From the NCBI GenBank assembly GCA_021372615.1, contig JAJFUB010000095.1:1-56489 (forward strand): a stretch of DNA of 56,489 nt. The letters run 5' to 3'. A program made the position numbers and the translations under genes. Of the stretch, positions 8,890 to 16,555 are shown piece by piece. Origin of the DNA: a bacterium. Its GTDB lineage: Bacteria; Armatimonadota; Zipacnadia; Zipacnadales; UBA11051. A model generated the notes under the pieces. The model did not search any database, was not told the origin of the DNA, and worked only from the letters and a program-made list of their open reading frames with translations. The first letter of the stretch is position 1, and each line of letters begins with the position of its first letter.

Positions 8890-8992
8890 TATCAGGGCCG
8901 GGTACCTGCGCCGCTGGGCCCTTGCCCTCTCGGAGGTACGCCCCACAACGTCAGCGAAGCACCACTCCATCCCTCTCGGTGCGGAGGCCTCC

Positions 8993-11962
8993 ATGAGATA
9001 CGCCGCCCTCGCCGCCCTGCTGTGCTGCTCCCTCGTCCACGCCCAGTTCGCTGCGGAGGTGAACCGCCTGGGCGGCCTGGACCGCCTCACGCTGAACGGG
9101 GCCCTCATCGGGCGCGACCTCCGCGTCGTTGTGGTCAAGCCCCAGTGGGCCGGGAGCCTGGGCCAGCAGGCGGAAGGGGGCGGTCTGACCGTCACCGAGA
9201 CCACCGAGGGCGCCGTGCGCGTCTTCCGGGGCGAGTTCGCCGCCGAGGGGAAGCCCATCGCCTTCGAGGAGCGCCTGCAGGTCAGCGACCGGGAGGTCGT
9301 CCTGCGCTGGAAGCTCACCCCCTCAGCCGACCTGGAGACCCAGTTGATCGTCGTCCGCGCCGACATCCCCACCGTCGGCAATGCCGGCCAGGGCTCCTTC
9401 CTCGTCAGTGACGGCGATATCGCCGAGGAGAAGCCCCTGCCCGCCGACCTGCCCAGCCCCTATCACCTCGGCGGCGCCTCCCGGATGGCCTGGTTCGCGT
9501 GGCGACTGCCCGGCGGTCTGGGCCTGCAGATGACGCCCGACGGCACCGGCATCACCGGGGTCAGCTTCCAGGACGACCGGCAGTTCAGGATGAACGCCTT
9601 CGAGGCCCAGTTCCCCGTCGCGGGCACGTTCGGCCTGAAGGCCAACCGGACATACGAGTTCGGGCTGACCCTGCGCCCGTTCGACCAGGCTGCCTATGAC
9701 GCCGAGCGGCAGAGGATCGTGGACCTGTCCAAGGCGCTGGAGGTGTCGCTCACGTCCGCCAAACCCCTGGCCCTGCGCGGCCTGAAGCTCAGCAGCCCCC
9801 GCGTCCCCGTCTACGGCAAGCTGGAGCTGGACCTGGACCTGGACGCCACCTACGACAACCCCTTCGACCCCGCCGACATTGACGTGATGGCGACCTTCAC
9901 CGGCCCCGGCGGAAGGACGGTATCCGTGCCCGGTTTCTTCTACCAGGGCTATGCCTGGCTGGGCCAGGAGCCCGGTCGTCGCTTGCGCACCGTGGGCCCG
10001 CCCGGCTGGAAGGTGCGCTTTGCGCCGCCGCAAGCCGGTCCGTGGACGGTGCAGGTGACGGCCCGCGACCGCAGCGGCCAGGTCACTGGCAAGCCCGCCC
10101 GCTTCACCGCCGTCGCCGCCGCCGATCCGGGCTTCATCCGTGTGGGAGGGGTCGCCGACCCCGACCGGTCGCGGTCGGTGACCGCTCCCACAAGTCCGCA
10201 CTATCTGCAGTTCGACAACGGCCAGCCCTACTTCGCGGTAGGCGAGAACATCTGCTGGGACAGCGGCGGCAACGTCAACCGCTATGCGCAGTGGTTCCAG
10301 TCGCTGGGGGCAGCCGGAGGCAACTACTGCCGCATCTGGCTGGTGCGCTGGAACATGGCCCTGGAGTGGACGCCCGGCAAGGGCAGCGGCACCTACTACG
10401 GTCTGGGCAAGTACGCGCTCGACAACGCCTACAAGCTCGATTGGGTCATGGAGCAGGCGCGGGCGCACGGCATCCGCTGCATGCTGTGCCTGGGCTACCA
10501 TGGCGAGTTGATGAACGTGAAGGCCTACTTCGGCGAGAACTGCTGGCACGAGAGCCCATACAGCCAGGCGAACGGCGGCCCCTGCGCCGAGCCTAAGGAC
10601 TTCTGGACCAACGAGCAGGCCCGCCGGGCCTATCAGCAGCGCCTGCGCTACACTGTGGCTCGCTACGGTTGGGATACGCACATCAAGTCCTGGGAGCTGT
10701 GGAACGAGGTGAACGCGCCGGTCCCGTGGGTCAAGGAGATGGCGGCGTACCTGCAGGCTCATGACCCGAACCGCCACCTGGTCACGACCACTTACGGCAA
10801 TGAGGAAGTCTGGAACCTGCCGGAGATGGACTACGCGCAGGACCATTCCTATGGCAGCGACGAGGGGCGCCCGCAGACCGCCGCCGCCATCGCCGACCTG
10901 TGCCTGCGGTACACGACCAAGTACCCCAAGCCCTTCATGGTCGGGGAGTTCGGCATTGACTGGAAGACGGGCGACAACACGCACGACCCCAAGGGCCTCG
11001 GCACCAGCCTGCACGACGGCCTCTGGGCCTCGGTGATGACCCGGTCCTGCGGCGCCGCCGCTGTCTGGTACTGGGACGGCTACGTCCACCCGCTCAACCA
11101 GTACCGCGAGTTCGCCGCCCTCCGCAAGTTCGTGGACACGGTGCCCTGGACGAAGCTGGCCCTGCAGCCTGCCACGTTCGAGCGGCCTGTGCTCCCGGTG
11201 CAGCCCGACGCGCCGTGGGGCGATCTTGTCGTCCAGGGCGCCGCCAGGTGGGCCCGCCAGCCCGAGGGCGACCAGACCGTCAACCCCGACGGCACGGTCA
11301 CCGGCTCGGACAAGTTCTCACATCTCGTCTTCTCGCCCTCGAAGCCTGACCTGAAGGCTCCCCTGCGGTTCCGCGTCACCTACCCGCAGGCCGGCAAGCT
11401 GGTCTTCCGCGTCGGCACGGTCAGCCAGGGGGCGGTACTCCATGTGCGCGTGGATGGGCAGGAGGTCTGGACGAAGGAGCTACTGGCCGGGGAGGGGCAG
11501 GGGGAGTGGAAGTCCACCAAATGGGTGGAGCAATACAAGATCTGGCAGAGCCTCTACGGCAAGGACTACGAAGTCCCCATCCCGGCCGGGCCCCATGTCA
11601 TCGAGATCGAGAACACCGGCAAGGACTGGGTGGAGGTCAGCCCGTACACCTTCACCGGCTGCCGCGATCCGCAGTATGCCCAGATGGACACCTACGGCCT
11701 GCGCACCGATGACTTGGCCCTCGTATGGCTGCACGACCGGGAGAGCAACTGGTACAGCGACAAGTACGGGCGCACACCCGGGGCCGTGCGGGGCCTGCAG
11801 GTGCCGCTGACCGGCCTGCGCGATGGGGCTTACCGGCTGGAGTGGTGGGACACCCGCCAGGGCACGGTGCTGCAGACCACCAGGGCCACATGCGCCGGGG
11901 GGAAGCTCCTGATCCAGGCGCCGGACTTCACCCGCGACATTGCGGTGAAGGTGATGCAGTAG
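8993..11962 (+). CDS. Secreted GH5-like glycoside hydrolase with DUF5060 domain
   Basis: A 989-residue exported enzyme, probably an endo- or exo-acting beta-glycanase. The signal peptide is RYAALAALLCCSLVHAQ. Residues about 270-370 match DUF5060, the beta-sandwich that precedes clan GH-A catalytic domains (YDNPFDPADIDVMATFTGP, VSVPGFFYQGYAW, AGPWTVQVTARDRSG). The catalytic barrel is about 400-720: SWELWNEVNAP gives the acid/base Glu572 and FMVGEFGIDW the nucleophile Glu652. Residues about 760-890 form a carbohydrate-binding-like beta domain. The last 90 are the tail domain often found after such barrels (YRLEWWDTRQGTVLQTT). GGAGG precedes the ATG. A palindromic insert adds about 16 residues at 383-399. 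It is divergent from the gene at 4581-8849. Confidence 0.88.
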   Translation: MRYAALAALLCCSLVHAQFAAEVNRLGGLDRLTLNGALIGRDLRVVVVKPQWAGSLGQQAEGGGLTVTETTEGAVRVFRGEFAAEGKPIAFEERLQVSDREVVLRWKLTPSADLETQLIVVRADIPTVGNAGQGSFLVSDGDIAEEKPLPADLPSPYHLGGASRMAWFAWRLPGGLGLQMTPDGTGITGVSFQDDRQFRMNAFEAQFPVAGTFGLKANRTYEFGLTLRPFDQAAYDAERQRIVDLSKALEVSLTSAKPLALRGLKLSSPRVPVYGKLELDLDLDATYDNPFDPADIDVMATFTGPGGRTVSVPGFFYQGYAWLGQEPGRRLRTVGPPGWKVRFAPPQAGPWTVQVTARDRSGQVTGKPARFTAVAAADPGFIRVGGVADPDRSRSVTAPTSPHYLQFDNGQPYFAVGENICWDSGGNVNRYAQWFQSLGAAGGNYCRIWLVRWNMALEWTPGKGSGTYYGLGKYALDNAYKLDWVMEQARAHGIRCMLCLGYHGELMNVKAYFGENCWHESPYSQANGGPCAEPKDFWTNEQARRAYQQRLRYTVARYGWDTHIKSWELWNEVNAPVPWVKEMAAYLQAHDPNRHLVTTTYGNEEVWNLPEMDYAQDHSYGSDEGRPQTAAAIADLCLRYTTKYPKPFMVGEFGIDWKTGDNTHDPKGLGTSLHDGLWASVMTRSCGAAAVWYWDGYVHPLNQYREFAALRKFVDTVPWTKLALQPATFERPVLPVQPDAPWGDLVVQGAARWARQPEGDQTVNPDGTVTGSDKFSHLVFSPSKPDLKAPLRFRVTYPQAGKLVFRVGTVSQGAVLHVRVDGQEVWTKELLAGEGQGEWKSTKWVEQYKIWQSLYGKDYEVPIPAGPHVIEIENTGKDWVEVSPYTFTGCRDPQYAQMDTYGLRTDDLALVWLHDRESNWYSDKYGRTPGAVRGLQVPLTGLRDGAYRLEWWDTRQGTVLQTTRATCAGGKLLIQAPDFTRDIAVKVMQ
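10140..10191. repeat. Palindromic element inserted in frame in the GH5-like gene
   Basis: The arm TGTGGGAGGGGTCGCCGACC pairs with GGTCGGTGACCGCTCCCACA at 18 of 20 positions around a 12-base loop. It encodes GGVADPDRSRSVTAPT-type sequence between GFIRV and SPHYLQF, where relatives of this family run on directly. This is seen in the sequence; its origin by insertion is inferred. Confidence 0.75.
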
Positions 11963-11990
11963 CGTGGAGGCAGCTCAGGCGCTGTAGTCC

Positions 11991-12689
11991 TCAGATCACC
12001 GGCGCGCCGAAATGGTGCTTGACCCACCGGGCGATGGCGGCATTGGTCTGCTGCGGGCACTCGAGGTTGACGAAGTGCCCCGCCCCCTGCAGGATCACCA
12101 CCTCGCTGGGCCCGCCCAGTTGGTCGAGGCGCAGTTGCTGGCGTAGCACCTCGGCCTCCCCGGCGCGGTAGTGCGTGCGGCCGCCGTAGATCCCCAGCAC
12201 AGGGCACTTGATGGCCGGCAGCCAGGGCACGGCGTTGAAGGCGCGGACGCTCGGCCAGATGACGTCATAGTTCGCCTGCGGCATCCGCGCGATGATCTCC
12301 TCGCGCCGGGCCTCGACCCACTGCCGCACCTCCGGGTACGCCCCCTCGACCCACATCTCGGGCAGATAGCGCGCGTTGAGCGCCAGGTCGGGGAAGGAGT
12401 CCACGAGCACGATCCCGCGCACCAGCGTCGGGGCCTCGTGGGCGATCTGCAGGGCGATCATGCCCCCCAGGGAGTGGCCCATCAGCACCCGGGCCTGCCC
12501 CTGCATGCCCTCCGCCACCCACCCGGCCAGCCCCGATAGCGACCGCCCGACCTCCCGCGCCACTCCGCCATGGTACGGCAGGTCCGGCACCCACAGCAGC
12601 CACCGGAGTGACTCAAGGTGGGGGACCTGCGGGTGCCAGAAGCGGCTGTCGCAGCCGAAGCCGTGGATGAGCGTGATTGAGGCAGGCAT
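11991..12689 (-). CDS. Alpha/beta-fold hydrolase
   Basis: A 232-residue cytoplasmic hydrolase. LIHGFGCDSRFW (residues 7-18) is the oxyanion-hole region. GHSLGG at about 71-76 holds the nucleophile Ser, and GAGHFVNLE near the C-terminus holds the catalytic His. The acid is probably in the LGIYGGRTHYRAGEAE region, although the usual Asp after the strand is not obvious. The length fits a minimal alpha/beta hydrolase with a helical cap (residues 100-160). It is convergent with the GH5-like gene (28 bases between stops) and the substrate is unknown. No strong RBS is visible before the ATG at 12689. Confidence 0.88.
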   Translation of the reverse strand: MPASITLIHGFGCDSRFWHPQVPHLESLRWLLWVPDLPYHGGVAREVGRSLSGLAGWVAEGMQGQARVLMGHSLGGMIALQIAHEAPTLVRGIVLVDSFPDLALNARYLPEMWVEGAYPEVRQWVEARREEIIARMPQANYDVIWPSVRAFNAVPWLPAIKCPVLGIYGGRTHYRAGEAEVLRQQLRLDQLGGPSEVVILQGAGHFVNLECPQQTNAAIARWVKHHFGAPVI

Positions 12690-12802
12690 GAGGGCAGATT
12701 CGCGTTGCGAGGTGCGAGCACCTGCGGTGGGCGGGGGCCGTCAGCGCCGGAGGCGCGGCCGACGACGGCGACCCGCTCGGAGGAGGCCGGGGGCGCCAAC
12801 CG

Positions 12803-12838
12803 GTCGTGGGGCCCCGCCCCTACGGGGCACCCCACGAC
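12803..12838. repeat. Intergenic hairpin
   Basis: GTCGTGGGG (12803-12811) pairs with CCCCACGAC (12830-12838), with further pairing of CCCC/GGGG inside. It lies in the 372-base gene-free stretch 12690-13061, which otherwise holds only GC-rich palindromic DNA. Confidence 0.6.
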
Positions 12839-12887
12839 TCCATCGAGGAGAGGAGGGGGGTACCGGGGTGACGGGGGCTTCCGCCCC

Positions 12888-12969
12888 CGCCTAGACTGAG
12901 CCGCGCCTCCGGCGCCAACGGCCCCCACCGGTTGCCGTTGAGGCCCGGAGGGCCGACTCAATCTAGGCG
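12888..12969. repeat. Long imperfect intergenic palindrome
   Basis: CGCCTAGACTGAG (12888-12900) pairs with the inverted end ACTCAATCTAGGCG (12956-12969). Inner segments CGCCTCCGG and CAACGG pair with counterparts in CCGTTGAGGCCCGGAGGG. It could fold into one long cruciform. No coding potential was seen in this region. Confidence 0.6.
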
Positions 12970-13061
12970 GGCGCGGCAGCGCCCGTCCGCCGGCTCCCTC
13001 ATTCCCCCTTCGAAGGGCGTCGGGAGGCTTCTGTGCATCGAGCCGTGGCACCCTCGGGGCG

Positions 13062-14105
13062 CTACGGTCGCGACGGCAGGCCGGTCAGGCTCGTGATCCA
13101 CACCCAGTTGCCGCGCTGCTTCTTGACTGGCTCGCCGCCGAGCAGCAGCAGGTCGCGGCCCTGCCGCACCGGCGCGGCGCAGGCCGTGGCGCGGGGCAGC
13201 CTGCCGACCGGGCTGTACGTGCGGGCCGCGGGGTCGTAGCGCAGGACCTCCGCCGTGAAGCCGAAGTCATCGCCCTGGCCGGCGCACTCCTCCTCGGTGG
13301 CGGTGAAGCCCCCGCACAGGAGCAGGCCGCCGCGGCCGTCGGCGACGGCGGTCCAGGCGCGGTTGGCGGCCGGGGCGTCCGGCAGTCGCTCCCAGTGGTC
13401 GCCGCGCGGCGAGTAGCAGTAGGCGTCGCTGAGGTTCCGCACGACCTTCCGGTCATCCAGACGACAGCCGCCGAAGACATAGAAACGCCCGCCGCAAGCC
13501 GCGGCGGCATGGATGACGCGCGCGGGGCCCGGCAGCGGCGCCAGCGTCCGCCAGCCGCTCTCCAGGTCCTGGAGGTCCAGGGCGAACAGTGTGGCCGTGG
13601 CCTGGTCGAGCTTGCCCGGGTCGGGGGTGCCGCCGACGACATACAGCGTGTGGCCGATCCGCCCGCCGGCGGCATAGACACGCGGCGCGGGCAGGCGCGG
13701 CAGGCTTTCGGCCGTCAGCCGCCCCCCGTGCCAGCGCAGGCGTGTGCAGCGGTCCGAGCCATGCTGCCCGTCCCCGCCGCCGATGAGGCACAGGGCCTGT
13801 CCCGTCCCGGTCCCGACCGCATCCCCGACGGGCTCGGGCAGCAGGCCCACGGCTTCCCAGCGGTCTGCCGCCACGTCATAGGCCGACACGTCGCACAGCC
13901 AGCGCTTCTGACCGCCCTGCCAGGTCGTACCCCCGGCGCACAGCACCCGGGTGCCGACGGAGGCGACGCAGTGCCCGCCGACCGGCGTCGGCAGGTCGGC
14001 GCCGTGGCGCCAGACCAGGTCACTCTCGGCGGCCCACACGGCGCCGACGGCCGCCACCGCCAGACAGGCAGTAGCCACGGTGCGGATAGTCATGTATGCT
14101 ATCAT
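13062..14105 (-). CDS. Secreted kelch-repeat beta-propeller protein
   Basis: A 347-residue exported protein. A signal peptide at about residues 6-25 (RTVATACLAVAAVGAVWAAE) is followed by about six kelch blades. These show the GG-Y-W pattern: CAGGTTWQGG, LIGGGDGQHG, YVVGGTPDPG, YVFGGCRLDD, LLCGGFTATE and LLLGGEPVKK. It resembles the propeller of N-acetylneuraminate epimerase (NanM) and other carbohydrate-linked kelch proteins, but catalytic assignment is not possible. The start could be 14105 or the ATG four codons later. It is divergent from the GT39 gene at 14276. Confidence 0.8.
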   Translation of the reverse strand: MIAYMTIRTVATACLAVAAVGAVWAAESDLVWRHGADLPTPVGGHCVASVGTRVLCAGGTTWQGGQKRWLCDVSAYDVAADRWEAVGLLPEPVGDAVGTGTGQALCLIGGGDGQHGSDRCTRLRWHGGRLTAESLPRLPAPRVYAAGGRIGHTLYVVGGTPDPGKLDQATATLFALDLQDLESGWRTLAPLPGPARVIHAAAACGGRFYVFGGCRLDDRKVVRNLSDAYCYSPRGDHWERLPDAPAANRAWTAVADGRGGLLLCGGFTATEEECAGQGDDFGFTAEVLRYDPAARTYSPVGRLPRATACAAPVRQGRDLLLLGGEPVKKQRGNWVWITSLTGLPSRP

Positions 14106-14275
14106 GCGGTGTCAGCGTCCCTTCGGGCCCGTCGTAGTCCCGGCGGCGCAGCCTTTCCCGCTGGCGGCTCGATGCACCTGCCGCCGAGCCGCTAGGTGCA
14201 CCCCGCAGCCACGCCGCAGGAACCCGACCCGCGCCGGGGCATGACCCGGCCGACATCGTCGCAGAGGTACAGTTC

Positions 14276-15997
14276 ATGTCGAAGCATCCGTTGCTGATTG
14301 CCGCGCTGCTGATCCTGGCGGCCTATCTCGCGCTGGCCGCCACTTCGACGGTCTGGGGCACCGATGAGCCGCGCTTCTCCGGGGCAGCCGTCAACATGGT
14401 GCGCAGCGGCAACTACCTGTACGCCACCTTCAACGGTGAAGTGCGCGCCTACAAGCCGATCATGATCTACTGGCTCATGTCGGTGCCGGTGCGCCTCTTC
14501 GGGCCGACCGCGTTCGCCTGCCGCTTCTGGTCGCCGGTAGGGGCGGCGTTGGCCTGCCTGCTGACTGGCCTGATCGGCCGACGGCTCTTTGACGAGCGCA
14601 CGGGCCTGATGGCCATGGTGTGCCTGGCGCTCTCGCCGCTGATGATCCAGTGCGGCGCCGCCGCGACAGTGGACGCCGTGCTGCTGGCGGTGATCGTCGG
14701 GGCCATGCTGACCTTCGTCGCAGCCCTGCAGCGCGGCCCCTCCGTGGGGCACTACGCCCTGCTGCTTGTCCTCACGGCGGCCGCCCTGCTGCTCAAAGGC
14801 CCGGCCGGGCTGCTGGTGCCGGTGTTCATCATCCCGCCGACCTGGTGGCTGCTGCGCAGGCAGACGCCGCTGCGCTTCTCGTACCTGGTCTGGGTCGAGG
14901 TCATGCTGCTGCTGGGCGTGGGAGTATTCCTGGTCTGGGCCCTGCCGGCCAACCGCGCGACGGCCGGGGTCGTCCTGCACCAGGGCATCAGCGAGCACGT
15001 CGTGGGCCGGGCGCTGCACCCGATGGAGGGCCACGGCACGTATTCCGTCACGATGCTACCCTACTATCTCCTGGCGGTTCTGGCCGCCTTCTTCCCCTGG
15101 ACGCTCTATCTGCCCGGCGCCATCTCGGCGACGCTGGGCCGGCGGCTCGGCTCGCCGCTGGTGCGCGCCCTGCTGATCGGCTGGACCATCCCCGTCCTCG
15201 GCCTGCTCACGGTCGTGGCCACGAAGCTGCCGCACTACGCGCTGCCGGTGTGGCCGGCCCTGGCGCTTGCCGTGGCGGCCATGTGCCAGGCCGCCAGCCG
15301 GGGTGAACTGGCCCCGCGCGACGAGGCCTGGCTGCGCCGGGGCGTGTGGTTCATGGCCCCGATTGGCGTGCTGCTGGCCGTGGGCCTGGCCGTATGGCCC
15401 TGGCTCATGCCGACCACCGCCATACGCCTGCCCGCGGCGCTGATTGCCGTGGTGTTCCTGGCGATGACGATCCTCGCGGTCCGCTACCACCGTCGCGGCA
15501 GCCACACCCGGGCCTTTGGGACGCTGGCGGTGGGCATGGCGCTGTTCTTCGCCCTCGCCACCGGCGTCATGGCGCCGGCGCTGGAGCAGTACAAGATCGG
15601 CCCGGCCTTCGGCCGGCTGCCGGCCATCCAGTCCCTCCCGCGCGACATCCCCATGGCCGCCTCGGGCTATCGCCGCTCCGAACTGGTCTTCAGCCTGGAT
15701 CGGGGGAACATCGAGATGCTGATGGGCGCCCCGGCGGTGGACGCCTGGGTGCAGCAGCCGCAGCCGGGCCTGCTGTTCATCAGCGACAGAGCCCTGCGCA
15801 AGCTGGAGGAGCGGCTCGGGCCGCAGGGGATGAAGGTAGTCGCGGCAGTCGAGGGACTGGACTTCGAGGAGGCCCGGTGGGTCAAGGTCCTGGCCGTGCA
15901 GCGCCCCGGCCATCCGCCCACCGCACCAGCATCGCCGGCAGCACCTACGTCGCCCCCGGCCCCGGCCGCACCCCCGGCCCCGCCCGGAGCGGGGTAG
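14276..15997 (+). CDS. GT39/ArnT-like integral membrane glycosyltransferase
   Basis: A 573-residue polytopic membrane protein that probably moves a sugar from a polyprenyl-phosphate donor to a lipid or protein on the outer face of the inner membrane. The N-terminal loop after the first helix has the family acidic motif and its context ([32 protein letters not shown]). About 11-12 hydrophobic helices follow up to residue 430. The soluble tail ends in a Pro/Ala-rich stretch of about 30 residues. GAGGTACAGTTC precedes the ATG. It is divergent from the kelch gene and 88 bases upstream of ppnP. Donor and acceptor are unknown. Confidence 0.88.
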   Translation: MSKHPLLIAALLILAAYLALAATSTVWGTDEPRFSGAAVNMVRSGNYLYATFNGEVRAYKPIMIYWLMSVPVRLFGPTAFACRFWSPVGAALACLLTGLIGRRLFDERTGLMAMVCLALSPLMIQCGAAATVDAVLLAVIVGAMLTFVAALQRGPSVGHYALLLVLTAAALLLKGPAGLLVPVFIIPPTWWLLRRQTPLRFSYLVWVEVMLLLGVGVFLVWALPANRATAGVVLHQGISEHVVGRALHPMEGHGTYSVTMLPYYLLAVLAAFFPWTLYLPGAISATLGRRLGSPLVRALLIGWTIPVLGLLTVVATKLPHYALPVWPALALAVAAMCQAASRGELAPRDEAWLRRGVWFMAPIGVLLAVGLAVWPWLMPTTAIRLPAALIAVVFLAMTILAVRYHRRGSHTRAFGTLAVGMALFFALATGVMAPALEQYKIGPAFGRLPAIQSLPRDIPMAASGYRRSELVFSLDRGNIEMLMGAPAVDAWVQQPQPGLLFISDRALRKLEERLGPQGMKVVAAVEGLDFEEARWVKVLAVQRPGHPPTAPASPAAPTSPPAPAAPPAPPGAG

Positions 15998-16085
15998 ACG
16001 CAACCCGGCGTGCACTACCGACCGTCACACCGACGCCGCGTCGGAGCGCCCGGCGTCACCATACCCAGCCAGGAGGCTGAAGCCA

Positions 16086-16400
16086 ATGAGTCAGTTCGAG
16101 AACGTCACCGCCGTCCGCGAAGCCAACATCCACTTCGACGGGCAGGTGACCAGCCGCACGATCCTGTTCCCCGATGGCACGCGCAAGACGCTGGGCATCA
16201 TGCTGCCGGGCGACTACGAGTTCGGCACCGCCGCCGCCGAGACCATGGAGATTCTGGCCGGCGATCTGACCGTCAAGCTGCCGGGTAGCGACGCATGGGT
16301 CGCGTTCGCCGCGGGGCAGACCTTCGAGGTCCCCGCCAACTCGAAGTTCCAGTTGCGCGTGACGGCCGTCACCGACTATTGCTGCTCCTACGCGGAGTAG
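16086..16400 (+). CDS. ppnP: Pyrimidine/purine nucleoside phosphorylase PpnP (DUF1255)
   Basis: A 104-residue single-domain cupin matching PpnP/YaiE in length and sequence: [36 protein letters not shown], and [19 protein letters not shown] near the end. The family cleaves nucleosides with phosphate to give base and ribose-1-phosphate. AGGAGG precedes the ATG. It lies 88 bases after the GT39 gene and is followed by the palindromic element at 16410-16547. The family call is firm. Confidence 0.93.
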   Translation: MSQFENVTAVREANIHFDGQVTSRTILFPDGTRKTLGIMLPGDYEFGTAAAETMEILAGDLTVKLPGSDAWVAFAAGQTFEVPANSKFQLRVTAVTDYCCSYAE

Positions 16401-16409
16401 GGAGGCATC

Positions 16410-16547
16410 GGGGTCTGTAGGGCGGGGTACGCCCGACAGGGGTCTCGGGCGATGGGGCGGTACGCCCGACACTCTTGTCGGGCGACGGGGCGATACGCCC
16501 GACAGGAGTGTCGGGCGTACCAACGCCCCCCCCGCCCTACAGACCCC
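16410..16547. repeat. 138-bp inverted-repeat element with three internal hairpins
   Basis: GGGGTCTGTAGGGCGGGG (16410-16427) is perfectly inverted as CCCCGCCCTACAGACCCC (16530-16547). Inside are three related hairpins based on TACGCCCGACA and TCGGGCG. It sits between the convergent genes ppnP and the beta-helix gene and encodes nothing visible. It looks like a small non-autonomous element, or a tandem of REP-like units that could also stop transcription from both sides. Confidence 0.7.
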
Positions 16548-16555
16548 CCCCCGCC

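Noticed and set aside
9323-11089. 588-residue minus-strand frame
   Set aside because: Antisense to the GH5-like gene, no domain, no RBS; an artefact of high GC at third codon positions.
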